DNA of 14,971 bases. It comes from Gammaproteobacteria bacterium. GTDB taxonomy: Bacteria; Pseudomonadota; Gammaproteobacteria; GCA-001735895. Positions 1-6,793 of the stretch are shown one piece after another. Every line of letters begins with the position of its first letter. Within the stretch, counting starts at the first letter, position 1. The notes under the pieces were generated by a model. That model was not told where the DNA came from. It did no database searches and saw only the letters and a program-made list of their open reading frames with translations. The stretch is taken from positions 1 to 14,971 of the forward strand of contig JARFPR010000009.1 in the NCBI GenBank assembly GCA_029288195.1. The letters are read 5' to 3'. Position numbers and translations under genes: made by a program.

Positions 1-31
1 GGGTGACAGCGGTAGGCAGGGTTATTTTCAT
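1..31 (-). CDS. pgsA: PgsA (CDP-diacylglycerol--glycerol-3-phosphate 3-phosphatidyltransferase), first 10 codons only
   Basis: On the minus strand an ATG at 31-29 opens a frame that runs off the left edge and reads MKITLPTAVT. This resembles the usual start of PgsA, which has a short Asn/Leu-Pro-Thr segment before its first membrane helix. It lies 18 bases after the uvrC stop, and uvrC-pgsA is the known order in many gammaproteobacteria including E. coli. PgsA makes phosphatidylglycerol phosphate at the inner membrane. No strong ribosome-binding site is seen (GGCCGG lies a few bases before the ATG). With ten residues the call rests mainly on synteny. Any other small gene after uvrC would look the same here. 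Confidence 0.5.
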   Translation of the reverse strand, partial: MKITLPTAVT

Positions 32-49
32 TACCGGCCAGTAAACGGA

Positions 50-1879
50 TTAACGATGAAAAGTATCATAGATCGCCTGTGCGGTCTCTCGGTTAATTCC
101 CCTGATTTGCATCAGTTCTTCGACGCCTGCGGCCTGGACACCCTGCAAGCCGCCAAAGGTGTTCAGGAGTAACTGTCTTTTTTTGATGCCTATGCCTGGA
201 ATCTCTTCCAGGCGGGATTTGCGACGGGTTTTTGCGCGCGCCTGACGATGCCCGGTTATCGCGAAACGGTGTGCCTCGTCACGAATCTGCTGGATCAGCA
301 GCAGCGCCGGTGAATCCATCGGAAAGTTCACTGCTGTCATCTCTTCATCGATTATTTCTTCGTAACCAGCGCGGCGCTCCACACCTTTTGCAATGCCGAA
401 AACCCTGAGGTTCTCCTTGACGTTGAGGATGTTGAGTGACTCAAGAACATCCGTTGCTACACCGAGCTGACCCTTGCCACCATCGATTAGAATCAGGTCG
501 GGAAGCTGTTCAGGTGAATCCCGGCGTTTACTATAGCGTCGGTCGAGTACCTGGCGCATTGCGGCATAGTCATCACCAGGCTGAATATCCTTGATATTGT
601 AGCGGCGGTATTCGTTCTTGATGGCGCCCTCCTTGCCGAATACCACGCAGGAAGCCTTGGTCGCTTCGCCCATGGTATGACTGATATCAAAACATTCAAT
701 GCGCTCGGGAGGTCCTTCAAGATGCAAAATCTCGACCAGGTTTTGGAACCGTTTGCTCAATAAACTCGCTGATAACAAGTAGCTTTCTAACGCCTGCTTT
801 GCATTGGCGACAGCACTTTCCAGCGCACGCTGGCGTTTGCCGCGCACACTATGCGCAATTCGTACCCTTGAATCGCTAAGCAGGTGTATTGATTCGGTCA
901 ATAGATCAATATTTTCGAGATCGTGACTTACGATTATCTCGGTCGGAGCGGGATGATTGGAATAGTGTTGCATGATGAAGGTTTCAATCAGGCTTGCCGG
1001 ATCTGTATCGAGCTTGGCGCGATTAAAAAATGGTTTGTTACCCAGCGAGGTGCCGTTGCGTATCATGAACAGCTGGATGCAACTGAAATCCTGGCGCAGT
1101 TCACAGGCGATAATGTCGATATCGCCATTGAAATCGGTGACGAACTGTTTCTCCGTGACCCGGCGCAGGGTTTCAATGCGATCGCGAATCTGTGCCGCCT
1201 GTTCGAACTCGAGGTCCGTGGAATATTGTTCCATCAGCGCGATCTGCTGATCGATCAGTTCGTTGCTTTTGCCCTCCAGGAACATTTGTGCCTGTTCGAT
1301 CTGTAAACGATAGCTTTCTTTGTCGGTATGACCCACGCAGGGTCCGGTACAGCGCTTGATCTGGTATTGCAAACAGGCGCGTGTGCGATTGGACAGGGCC
1401 GAGTCTTCGCAATTGCGCAACTGGAACATGCGCTGTACATGATTAATGGTATAACGAATCGAACCTGCACTCGGAAACGGGCCATAAAATGTCCCCTTGC
1501 GTTTGTCAGGTTTACCCCTGAAAACGGTTAAGCGGGGAAAGTCGTGATTGGAAAGACAGATGTAGGGATAACTCTTGTCATCACGAAACAATATGTTGTA
1601 ACGCGGATTAAGATTTTTGATTAAATCGTTTTCCAGCAACAAGGCTTCGCTTTCGGTACGCGTGTTGATCACTTCAATGGAATTGATATTGTTGACCAGT
1701 GAAATGATGCGCGTCGACAAGCCGGTTTTGCGAAAATAACTGGATAGCCGTTTCTTTAAATTCTTGGCCTTACCAACGTAGATAACCTTGTCGTGTCGGT
1801 TGAGCATGCGGTAGACACCGGGCTTGCTACTGACCGTCGCCAGGAAACCCTTGTGATCGAAATCCCGTTGCTGCTTCAT
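50..1879 (-). CDS. uvrC: UvrABC system protein C, excinuclease subunit
   Basis: UvrC is the dual-incision nuclease of nucleotide excision repair, loaded at lesions by UvrA/UvrB. At 609 aa it has family length (E. coli 610). Domains in order: an N-terminal GIY-YIG nuclease (GVY at 21-23, IYVGKAKNLKKRL at 33-45) for the 3' cut; four cysteines at 157, 169, 177 and 181, matching the set reported to bind an Fe-S cluster in E. coli UvrC; a UvrB-binding UVR helix pair near 207-246 (LEFEQAAQIRD); the RNase H-like 5' nuclease with D398, D437, D466 and H537, which line up with E. coli catalytic residues; and tandem helix-hairpin-helix motifs from about 557 (PGIGIKKRQ, IRGINRE). The ATG lies in an ATGA overlap with the upstream glycosylase stop, so translational coupling is likely. 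Next downstream is probable pgsA. Confidence 0.98.
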   Translation of the reverse strand: MKQQRDFDHKGFLATVSSKPGVYRMLNRHDKVIYVGKAKNLKKRLSSYFRKTGLSTRIISLVNNINSIEVINTRTESEALLLENDLIKNLNPRYNILFRDDKSYPYICLSNHDFPRLTVFRGKPDKRKGTFYGPFPSAGSIRYTINHVQRMFQLRNCEDSALSNRTRACLQYQIKRCTGPCVGHTDKESYRLQIEQAQMFLEGKSNELIDQQIALMEQYSTDLEFEQAAQIRDRIETLRRVTEKQFVTDFNGDIDIIACELRQDFSCIQLFMIRNGTSLGNKPFFNRAKLDTDPASLIETFIMQHYSNHPAPTEIIVSHDLENIDLLTESIHLLSDSRVRIAHSVRGKRQRALESAVANAKQALESYLLSASLLSKRFQNLVEILHLEGPPERIECFDISHTMGEATKASCVVFGKEGAIKNEYRRYNIKDIQPGDDYAAMRQVLDRRYSKRRDSPEQLPDLILIDGGKGQLGVATDVLESLNILNVKENLRVFGIAKGVERRAGYEEIIDEEMTAVNFPMDSPALLLIQQIRDEAHRFAITGHRQARAKTRRKSRLEEIPGIGIKKRQLLLNTFGGLQGVQAAGVEELMQIRGINRETAQAIYDTFHR

Positions 1880-2502
1880 TGCAATTTCAGCCTGATCCGA
1901 TCAAATACATCCTCAAAAATGCCTGGCGTAATTTTGCCGGTATTCTGGTTGTACCTGCTGGGATGAAAAGAATCTATCAATGTTAATCCATTCGGTAGTT
2001 CATATTCGGCATGCTGATAAAATCGATACCTAGCCTGGATTAAGTCCAGCGATTTCAAAGTTGCCCGGTGTGCGATAGTACCCAGTGCCAGCAGCACGGA
2101 ACCGGGCATCATCATTGCAATTTCCTCACCTAGAAAGGGCTTGCAGCGGTTTATTTCGGACGAGGTTGGACGGTTTCCCGGTGGAACGCACTTGACGGCA
2201 TTGGTGATTCGACAATCGATCAATCGCATATTGTCGCTCGAAACGCGCGAAGCCGGATTACTGGCAAAACCATACTTGTGCAGCGTTGCAAACAACAGGT
2301 CACCCGATGCATCTCCGGTAAACGGCCTCCCGGTTGCATTCGCGCCGTGCAAACCCGGCGCCAGACCGATTACCAACAGGCGTGCGTCGGGGCTGCCAAA
2401 TCCATCAACCGGTAAACAGTGATAGTTCGGAAACCTGTCCTTTTGTTCTTTGCGGTAAGCGCTAAGACGCGGACAAAGTTGGCAGCCTTGCAGGTTGCTC
2501 AC
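1876..2502 (-). CDS. Uracil-DNA glycosylase, family 5 (UDGb) type
   Basis: This 208-aa protein belongs to the uracil-DNA glycosylase superfamily and should excise uracil, and possibly other deaminated bases, to start base excision repair. Motif 1 is GLAPGLHGANATGRPFTGD (46-64), the long HGxNxTGRxFTGD form typical of family 5 (UDGb). It has Leu where family 4 has an acidic residue (GEAPG). Motif 2 is HPSRYN (180-185). Cysteines 7, 10, 105 and 120 have the CxxC...C...C spacing of the [4Fe-4S] cluster of families 4 and 5. The start is GTG, 6 bases after the uvrY stop, with a weak GGA about 10 bases upstream. The stop overlaps the uvrC ATG by 4 bp. Family 5 enzymes have broad substrate range (uracil, hypoxanthine, xanthine in characterised members), so the exact substrate is open. 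Its place between uvrY and uvrC is unusual. Confidence 0.9.
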   Translation of the reverse strand: MSNLQGCQLCPRLSAYRKEQKDRFPNYHCLPVDGFGSPDARLLVIGLAPGLHGANATGRPFTGDASGDLLFATLHKYGFASNPASRVSSDNMRLIDCRITNAVKCVPPGNRPTSSEINRCKPFLGEEIAMMMPGSVLLALGTIAHRATLKSLDLIQARYRFYQHAEYELPNGLTLIDSFHPSRYNQNTGKITPGIFEDVFDRIRLKLQ

Positions 2503-2508
2503 AGTCGA

Positions 2509-3156
2509 TCAATCCGAATTTGCGAACTCGACCATCCCCTGCTCTACCGCTATTTTTATCAGATCGACTTCGTTATGTGCGCCCAGTTTCTCCAGCAGGC
2601 GCAGGCGATAGGTACTGACAGTCTTGGGGCTGAGGCAGAGTTTGTCTGAAATCTCGGCATTGGTTAAACCGTGAGAAATCATCAGCATCACCTGGAACTC
2701 GCGTCGTGACAAACGGTCGATGGGATTATGTTCGTTTCCAGGCAGTAACGATAAAGCCAGTTGCTGTGCAATACTCGGGGCTATGTAGGCACCACCATTA
2801 CTGACCTGCTTGATCGCAGTCAGCATTTCTTCGACTCCGCAGTCCTTGGTCAGGTATCCCCTGGCGCCAATTTCCAGCATTCTCTTGGGAAAAGTCTGCT
2901 CGCTGTGAATTGTCAGCACGATGATCTTCTGCGCGGGATTGCGCTGCAAAATTCGACGACATGCCTCCACGCCACCAATACCCGGCATGTTGACATCCAT
3001 TAAAATGACATCGGGATCAAGTTGCTGGGCGAGTTTTACGCCCTCTTCGCCACAGTCGGCTTCACCGACTATCCTGACCTGTTTGCTGTCCTCCAGCAGG
3101 CGACGGATCCCAGTGCGTACCAGCGCATGGTCGTCGGTGAGTAATACGCTTATCAT
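2509..3156 (-). CDS. uvrY: UvrY/GacA-type response regulator (NarL/FixJ family)
   Basis: This is a 215-aa two-component response regulator. The receiver domain (about 2-120) has the acidic pair D8/D9, phosphoacceptor D54 in LMDVNMPG, T82 and K104 (YLTKD). The C-terminal LuxR-type helix-turn-helix (about 146-207) carries LSRREFQVMLMI and LSPKTVSTYRLR. It resembles E. coli UvrY along its whole length, including the GIGG after MPG, DIAQQMALS-like IAQQLALS, and LMI in the DNA-binding domain. In known systems UvrY/GacA is phosphorylated by BarA/GacS and activates small RNAs (csrB/rsmY type) that sequester CsrA/RsmA. No sensor kinase or such small RNA is in this window. The gene precedes the glycosylase and uvrC, and a candidate promoter lies in the 72-bp gap to fabH. 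Confidence 0.93.
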   Translation of the reverse strand: MISVLLTDDHALVRTGIRRLLEDSKQVRIVGEADCGEEGVKLAQQLDPDVILMDVNMPGIGGVEACRRILQRNPAQKIIVLTIHSEQTFPKRMLEIGARGYLTKDCGVEEMLTAIKQVSNGGAYIAPSIAQQLALSLLPGNEHNPIDRLSRREFQVMLMISHGLTNAEISDKLCLSPKTVSTYRLRLLEKLGAHNEVDLIKIAVEQGMVEFANSD

Positions 3157-3182
3157 TATCTAACACCAGGTAATCAACTGGC

Positions 3183-3191
3183 ATCATATCA
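3183..3191 (-). promoter_or_regulatory. Candidate extended -10 promoter for uvrY
   Basis: Read on the minus strand the 72-bp gap after fabH contains TGATATGAT, a TGn extended -10 with TATGAT (5 of 6 to TATAAT). The matching -35 position (TACATA, 17 bp spacing) is poor, which extended -10 promoters tolerate. A start would fall near 3176, about 20 bases before the uvrY ATG. If active, it lets the uvrY-glycosylase-uvrC-pgsA block be transcribed apart from the fatty-acid genes. It is only a sequence match. Confidence 0.4.
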
Positions 3192-3228
3192 CAGCAATCC
3201 TACTCTATGTAATCCATGACTAAAACGT

Positions 3229-4197
3229 CTAGTAACGCAGAAGTACCGAACCCCAGGTAAATCCGCCACCAAAAGCTTCCAGTAATACCAGCTCGTTAGC
3301 CTTGATGCGGCCATCGCGCGCCGCTACATCAAGCGCCAGCGGCACCGAGGCCGCCGAAGTATTGCCATGCTTATTAACGGTGACCACAACCTGGTCCATC
3401 GACATTTTCAGTTTTTTGGCGGTAGCAGTGATAATACGAATGTTGGCCTGGTGCGGTACCAGCCAGTCGATGTCGGACTTGACCATATTGTTTGCAGCCA
3501 GGGTCTCGTCGACGATACGCCCGAGCGTATTGACGGCCATCTTGAAAACCTCGTTACCACGCATTTCGACATAGCCTTTACCCTGCTTCACCTCTTCGAA
3601 GCCATCGCCGATACCGTGCGGCACCCAAAGCAGGTTTTCGTATTTGCCGTCGGCATGTATATGCGTGGACAGTATTCCGGTTTCCTCGCTGGCTTCGAGG
3701 ACCACTGCTCCTGCACCATCGCCAAATAGTACACAGGTTGTACGGTCCTCCCAGTTAAGAATCCTGGAAAATATTTCCGCGCCTACAATTAATGCCTTTT
3801 TTGCACTACCTGCCTTGAAAAATTTATCGGCAACAGCCAATGCGTATACAAACCCGGTACACACCGCCTGAATATCAAACGCGGGGCAGCCGTGGATATC
3901 CAGCCGTGCCTGCAATATACAGGCTGAGCTTGGGAATATTTTGTCCGGGGTCGACGTCGCCAGTATGATCAGGTCAATTTCCGCAGGATCAATTCCGGCT
4001 GACTCAATCGCGAGTCGTGATGCTTTTTCGGCAAGATCGACCGTGGTTTCATTGTCGTTGGCGATATGACGCTGTTCGATACCGGTTCTCTCGCGAATCC
4101 ATTGATCGGAGGTTTCTACAATTTTTTCCAGGTCATGGTTGGTCATGACCTTTTCCGGCAGGTAACTGCCGGTGCCGGTAATACGGGCATAGGTCAT
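3229..4197 (-). CDS. fabH: 3-oxoacyl-ACP synthase III (KAS III)
   Basis: FabH condenses acetyl-CoA (or another short acyl-CoA) with malonyl-ACP in the first step of type II fatty-acid synthesis. At 322 aa it has normal length. The catalytic triad is visible: C113 in AVCTGF, H249 in VPHQANIRI and N279 in NKHGNTSAA. Other family marks are the N-terminal ITGTGSYLPE, WIRERTGIEQR (33-43), GDGAGAVVLE (159-168) and the C-terminal EAFGGGFTWGS. The ATG overlaps the plsX stop by 4 bp, so plsX and fabH are likely translationally coupled. plsX-fabH is the conserved order. In E. coli fabD, fabG and acpP follow, but here the next gene is uvrY. Confidence 0.97.
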   Translation of the reverse strand: MTYARITGTGSYLPEKVMTNHDLEKIVETSDQWIRERTGIEQRHIANDNETTVDLAEKASRLAIESAGIDPAEIDLIILATSTPDKIFPSSACILQARLDIHGCPAFDIQAVCTGFVYALAVADKFFKAGSAKKALIVGAEIFSRILNWEDRTTCVLFGDGAGAVVLEASEETGILSTHIHADGKYENLLWVPHGIGDGFEEVKQGKGYVEMRGNEVFKMAVNTLGRIVDETLAANNMVKSDIDWLVPHQANIRIITATAKKLKMSMDQVVVTVNKHGNTSAASVPLALDVAARDGRIKANELVLLEAFGGGFTWGSVLLRY

Positions 4198-5225
4198 GTG
4201 ACAGCTTCCTCAACCTGGTTGAAGTAACTCGCGATCGCGCTGGAAATCCGCTGCGGCACACTGTTCTCAATTTCAAGTGCAGCAATCTTGATCGCGTTTA
4301 AGAAAGAACTGGTGTCGGCGCTGCCATGGCTTTTCACGACGATGCCGTTGAGACCGAGCAGGCTGGCTCCATTGTAGCGACGCGGATCGAGTTTGCGACG
4401 CACTGACGACAGTACGGGTAAAGCACAAACTGCGGCCAGTTTGGTAAGCCAGGTGCGCTTGAATTCGTTTTGCAGTACATGGTTGACCAGGGCCGCCAGT
4501 CCCTCGGCCGTCTTCAGCGAGACATTACCAACAAAGCCATCGGTTACAATCACGTTCACAGTACCCTTGTAAATGTCATCACCTTCAACAAATCCATAAT
4601 AGTTTAGCCTGCTTTCGTCAATAAGCTGGCTGGCTCTTTTGATCGATTCACTACCCTTGACTGATTCCGAACCGACATTCAGCAACCCGATGGAAGGATT
4701 TTCGATGCCCTCCACCGATTGTGATAGCACCGATCCCATCAAGGCAAACTCGGCCAGGTTTTCAGGCGTGCACTCCAGGTTGGCGCCGAGGTCTAGCATA
4801 TGGGTATGCCCGTTAATGCCCGGCAGCGTGGTACAGATTGCAGGCCGGCTTATCCCCTGAATGGTTTTCAATACGAACTTGCTAGTAGCCATCAACGCTC
4901 CGGTGTTGCCAGCGCTGACGCAAGCCTGCACTCTGCCCTCTTTTACCAGATTGATTGCAACCCGCATTGATGAGTCTTTTTTCTTTTTCAGAGCCAGGGC
5001 AGGCAGGTCGTCCATGTCGACAACTTGTGAGGCATGGTGGATCTCGACTCGATTATTTTCGCTTAAGTTATGTTTGTCGAATTCTGCAGCGAGCTGTCTT
5101 TCATCGCCAACCAGAACCAGCTCCAGATCGGGGATCTCGTTCAGGGCAAGCTTTGCCGCAGCCACTGTAATACTGGGCCCGTGGTCCCCTCCCATGGCGT
5201 CGAGTGCGATAATTTTCTGTCCCAT
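4194..5225 (-). CDS. plsX: Phosphate acyltransferase PlsX
   Basis: PlsX converts acyl-ACP plus phosphate to acyl-phosphate, the acyl donor for PlsY in phosphatidic acid synthesis. It is a peripheral membrane enzyme. At 343 aa it has full family length. Family motifs are the N-terminal IALDAMGGDHGP (5-16), then SAGNTGA and LDLGAN in the middle, LLNVGSE, and VTDGFVGNVSLKT in the C-terminal half. The ATG start agrees with the conserved N-terminus. No Shine-Dalgarno sequence is evident before it: the 20 bases upstream are a run of seven T followed by CAGACACAGACAA. A strong terminator hairpin ends about 20 bases before the ATG. Its stop overlaps the fabH start. Confidence 0.97.
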   Translation of the reverse strand: MGQKIIALDAMGGDHGPSITVAAAKLALNEIPDLELVLVGDERQLAAEFDKHNLSENNRVEIHHASQVVDMDDLPALALKKKKDSSMRVAINLVKEGRVQACVSAGNTGALMATSKFVLKTIQGISRPAICTTLPGINGHTHMLDLGANLECTPENLAEFALMGSVLSQSVEGIENPSIGLLNVGSESVKGSESIKRASQLIDESRLNYYGFVEGDDIYKGTVNVIVTDGFVGNVSLKTAEGLAALVNHVLQNEFKRTWLTKLAAVCALPVLSSVRRKLDPRRYNGASLLGLNGIVVKSHGSADTSSFLNAIKIAALEIENSVPQRISSAIASYFNQVEEAVT

Positions 5226-5238
5226 TTGTCTGTGTCTG

Positions 5239-5269
5239 AAAAAAATACGGGCGGTTATTGCCGCCCGTA
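5239..5269 (-). terminator. Intrinsic terminator between rpmF and plsX
   Basis: Bases 5246-5254 (TACGGGCGG) and 5261-5269 (CCGCCCGTA) form a perfect 9-bp GC-rich stem with a 6-base loop. On the minus strand the stem is followed at once by seven T (5245-5239), the classic Rho-independent form. It lies 23 bases after the rpmF stop and ends just before plsX. It would cap the abundant yceD-rpmF message and let only part of transcription continue into plsX-fabH, unless plsX has its own promoter inside rpmF, as described in E. coli. Confidence 0.88.
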
Positions 5270-5292
5270 ATCACTGACTGAATTCGCCAATT

Positions 5293-5487
5293 CTACTCGT
5301 CATCGTCTTCGATGATTTTCTCTGCTATGACCCGACGTCCCTTGTAGTAACCATCGGCGCTGATGTGGTGTCGACGATGGGTTTCACCGGTCGTGGGTTC
5401 AACCGCCAGGGTTGCGCTTCCCAGTGCATCGTGTGATCGTCTCATACCTCGTCTGGACGGGGTTTTACGACTTTTCTGAACTGCCAT
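5293..5487 (-). CDS. rpmF: 50S ribosomal protein L32
   Basis: A 64-aa, strongly basic protein with the L32 start MAVQKSRKTPSRRGMRRSHD, then GETHRRHHIS and GYYKGRRVI near the end. It has no cysteines, so it is the zinc-free form of L32. It is a structural part of the large ribosomal subunit. The C-terminus has an acidic tail (EDDDE). The ATG is preceded by a strong GGAG (minus strand 5499-5496) about 8 bases away, fitting high expression. It lies 18 bases after yceD and before a strong terminator. Confidence 0.98.
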   Translation of the reverse strand: MAVQKSRKTPSRRGMRRSHDALGSATLAVEPTTGETHRRHHISADGYYKGRRVIAEKIIEDDDE

Positions 5488-5505
5488 TATCTATCTCCAG
5501 TTAAC

Positions 5506-6027
5506 TTAATCAGTTGTTTTCAGTTGCTGTAGAACTGCAAACGGGTTTTCTCTAGCGGTTGCTTCGGACTCGGCGTGCCCGGCATTCCAGTCTTCGTTGC
5601 ACGCAGTATCATCGTGCGTGGCGACCAAAGGTATTGCCAGTAACAATTCTTCCTCAACCAGCTCGATGATATCGACATATCCATCATTACTATAGATCGT
5701 ATCCATATCACTATTGCTGACTATTTCGTCGCTGGCGTCAATCATGAGCTTAAAATCCAGCTTCAGCGGCAGTTCCAGTGCCTTGAGGCAGCGCTGACAC
5801 TCCAGCTCAAGACTGGTTTCAAGCCTTCCAATGATCATTGGAATACCGCATTCATTGCGTGAAAACTCGAAACTGACGGCTATCTTGCGGCCCTTCCGGT
5901 CAGCTTCACTACCCTGCAACAATTCGCCCAGGCGCTTCGTTTCCGCTAAAGATATTTCTCCCTCGAAACAGCCGTTTCGGGTCACTTCCTTTTGAACCTG
6001 GTAGCTCTTACGCAACTTATCCCGCAT
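5506..6027 (-). CDS. yceD: YceD, large ribosomal RNA subunit accumulation protein (DUF177)
   Basis: A 173-aa YceD/DUF177 protein. In bacteria and plants this family is needed for normal 23S rRNA accumulation, and its gene normally sits directly before rpmF, as here. Visible marks are the LELECQRCLK segment with the CxxC pair C77/C80, the acidic VDIIELVEEELLLAIPLV stretch (108-125), HDDTAC around 128-133, and the C-terminal ENPFAVLQQLK (160-170), which parallels NPFAVLASLK of the E. coli protein. The ATG is the first possible start after an in-frame TAG at 6042-6040. No Shine-Dalgarno precedes it, and the predicted promoter ends only about 10 bases upstream, so the message may be leaderless. 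A TTG at codon 5, with GGGAT before it, is an alternative start. Confidence 0.93.
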   Translation of the reverse strand: MRDKLRKSYQVQKEVTRNGCFEGEISLAETKRLGELLQGSEADRKGRKIAVSFEFSRNECGIPMIIGRLETSLELECQRCLKALELPLKLDFKLMIDASDEIVSNSDMDTIYSNDGYVDIIELVEEELLLAIPLVATHDDTACNEDWNAGHAESEATARENPFAVLQQLKTTD

Positions 6028-6036
6028 AAGGCGGCG

Positions 6037-6066
6037 ATTCTACATGCTTGTGGATAACAATGTCTA
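6037..6066 (-). promoter_or_regulatory. Predicted sigma70 promoter for yceD-rpmF
   Basis: On the minus strand TAGACA (6066-6061, 5 of 6 to TTGACA) and TAGAAT (6042-6037, 5 of 6 to TATAAT) are 18 bp apart. The expected start lies near 6030, only about 3 bases before the yceD ATG. The TAG of the -10 box is also the in-frame stop that limits the yceD start. A DnaA-box sequence fills half of the spacer. It is the best promoter match I noticed in the window, but it is prediction only. Confidence 0.55.
6049..6057 (-). promoter_or_regulatory. DnaA-box sequence TTATCCACA
   Basis: The minus strand reads TTATCCACA at 6057-6049, an exact match to the high-affinity DnaA box consensus (TTATNCACA). It sits between the -35 and -10 elements of the predicted yceD promoter, in the divergent region shared with yceF. 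Bound DnaA-ATP there would be expected to compete with RNA polymerase. One such 9-mer can occur by chance in 15 kb, so function is unproven. Confidence 0.45.
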
Positions 6067-6195
6067 TTCAATTTGCTGCTAAAATTGGAGCTGATAATGT
6101 TTTCATTTCGAGCTTGTAATATACTGCGTCACCGGTGCCAGGGCGGACTTATTAAGCGCCTGGTGTCGGGCTGAACTTAATTGGAACTTAACCCA

Positions 6196-6777
6196 GTGCA
6201 AGCAGAAATTATCCTGGCCAGCGGCTCCCCATTTCGGCGACAGTTGCTGGACCGATTGCAGCTTGAATATGAATGTCTGCCTCCGGATATCGATGAAGCC
6301 ATCATCCCGGGTGAAGATGCGAGTAGTTATGTCTGTCGGCTGGCCAAATCGAAGGCAAATCGAGTGGCTGTCGAGCACCCGCAAGCGGTAGTAATCGGCT
6401 CGGATCAATGTGCCCTGCTGGGTGAGAAAATCCTCGGTAAACCGGGATCCCATGAAAACGCCTTACGCCAACTGAGAGAGGCCCAGGGAAAGACCGTGGT
6501 TTTTCATACCGCTGTTTGTGTGTTGAACCTGTCAACGGGATACAGTTCAGTTGAGGATGTCGTGACCGAAGTTGAATTCCGCAATCTGAGCGAACAACAG
6601 CTGGATCATTATCTGCGCATCGAAAAGCCCTACCAGTGTGCGGGTAGTTTCAAGTCAGAGGGTTATGGCAGCTGCCTGTTAAAAAAAATACACGGAGAAG
6701 ACCCTACCGCGCTGATCGGATTACCCCTGATTAGATTGACCAGGATGCTGGAGAATGCGGGGGTCGAGATAGTCTAG
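6196..6777 (+). CDS. yceF: YceF, 7-methyl-GTP pyrophosphatase (Maf family)
   Basis: A Maf/HAM1-fold nucleotide pyrophosphatase, thought to clear methylated GTP from the pool. From the GTG at 6196 it is 193 aa, close to E. coli YceF (194). Motifs are ILASGSPFRRQLL near the start, PPDIDE, the catalytic GSDQ with the Asp at residue 70 (E. coli D69), GKPG, and CAGSFKSEGYG. The last is the YceF subgroup signature, as opposed to the SGAYxIQG of the dTTP/UTP enzyme YhdE. A TTG at 6181, directly after an in-frame TAA, would add five residues. I prefer the GTG for length, for alignment of ILAS near the start, and for a GGA 10 bases upstream. It diverges from yceD, its normal neighbour, and converges with sppA. 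Confidence 0.93.
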   Translation: MQAEIILASGSPFRRQLLDRLQLEYECLPPDIDEAIIPGEDASSYVCRLAKSKANRVAVEHPQAVVIGSDQCALLGEKILGKPGSHENALRQLREAQGKTVVFHTAVCVLNLSTGYSSVEDVVTEVEFRNLSEQQLDHYLRIEKPYQCAGSFKSEGYGSCLLKKIHGEDPTALIGLPLIRLTRMLENAGVEIV

Positions 6778-6793
6778 GGTCGAATGCCTGGTA

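Noticed and set aside
6069..6125. Promoter for yceF (TATACT at 6120-6125)
   Set aside because: The -10 match is good, but no acceptable -35 was found at 16-18 bp, so I did not list it.
6103..6453. A 116-codon minus-strand frame across the yceD/yceF gap
   Set aside because: Most of it is antisense to yceF, which is firmly identified, and the product resembles nothing.
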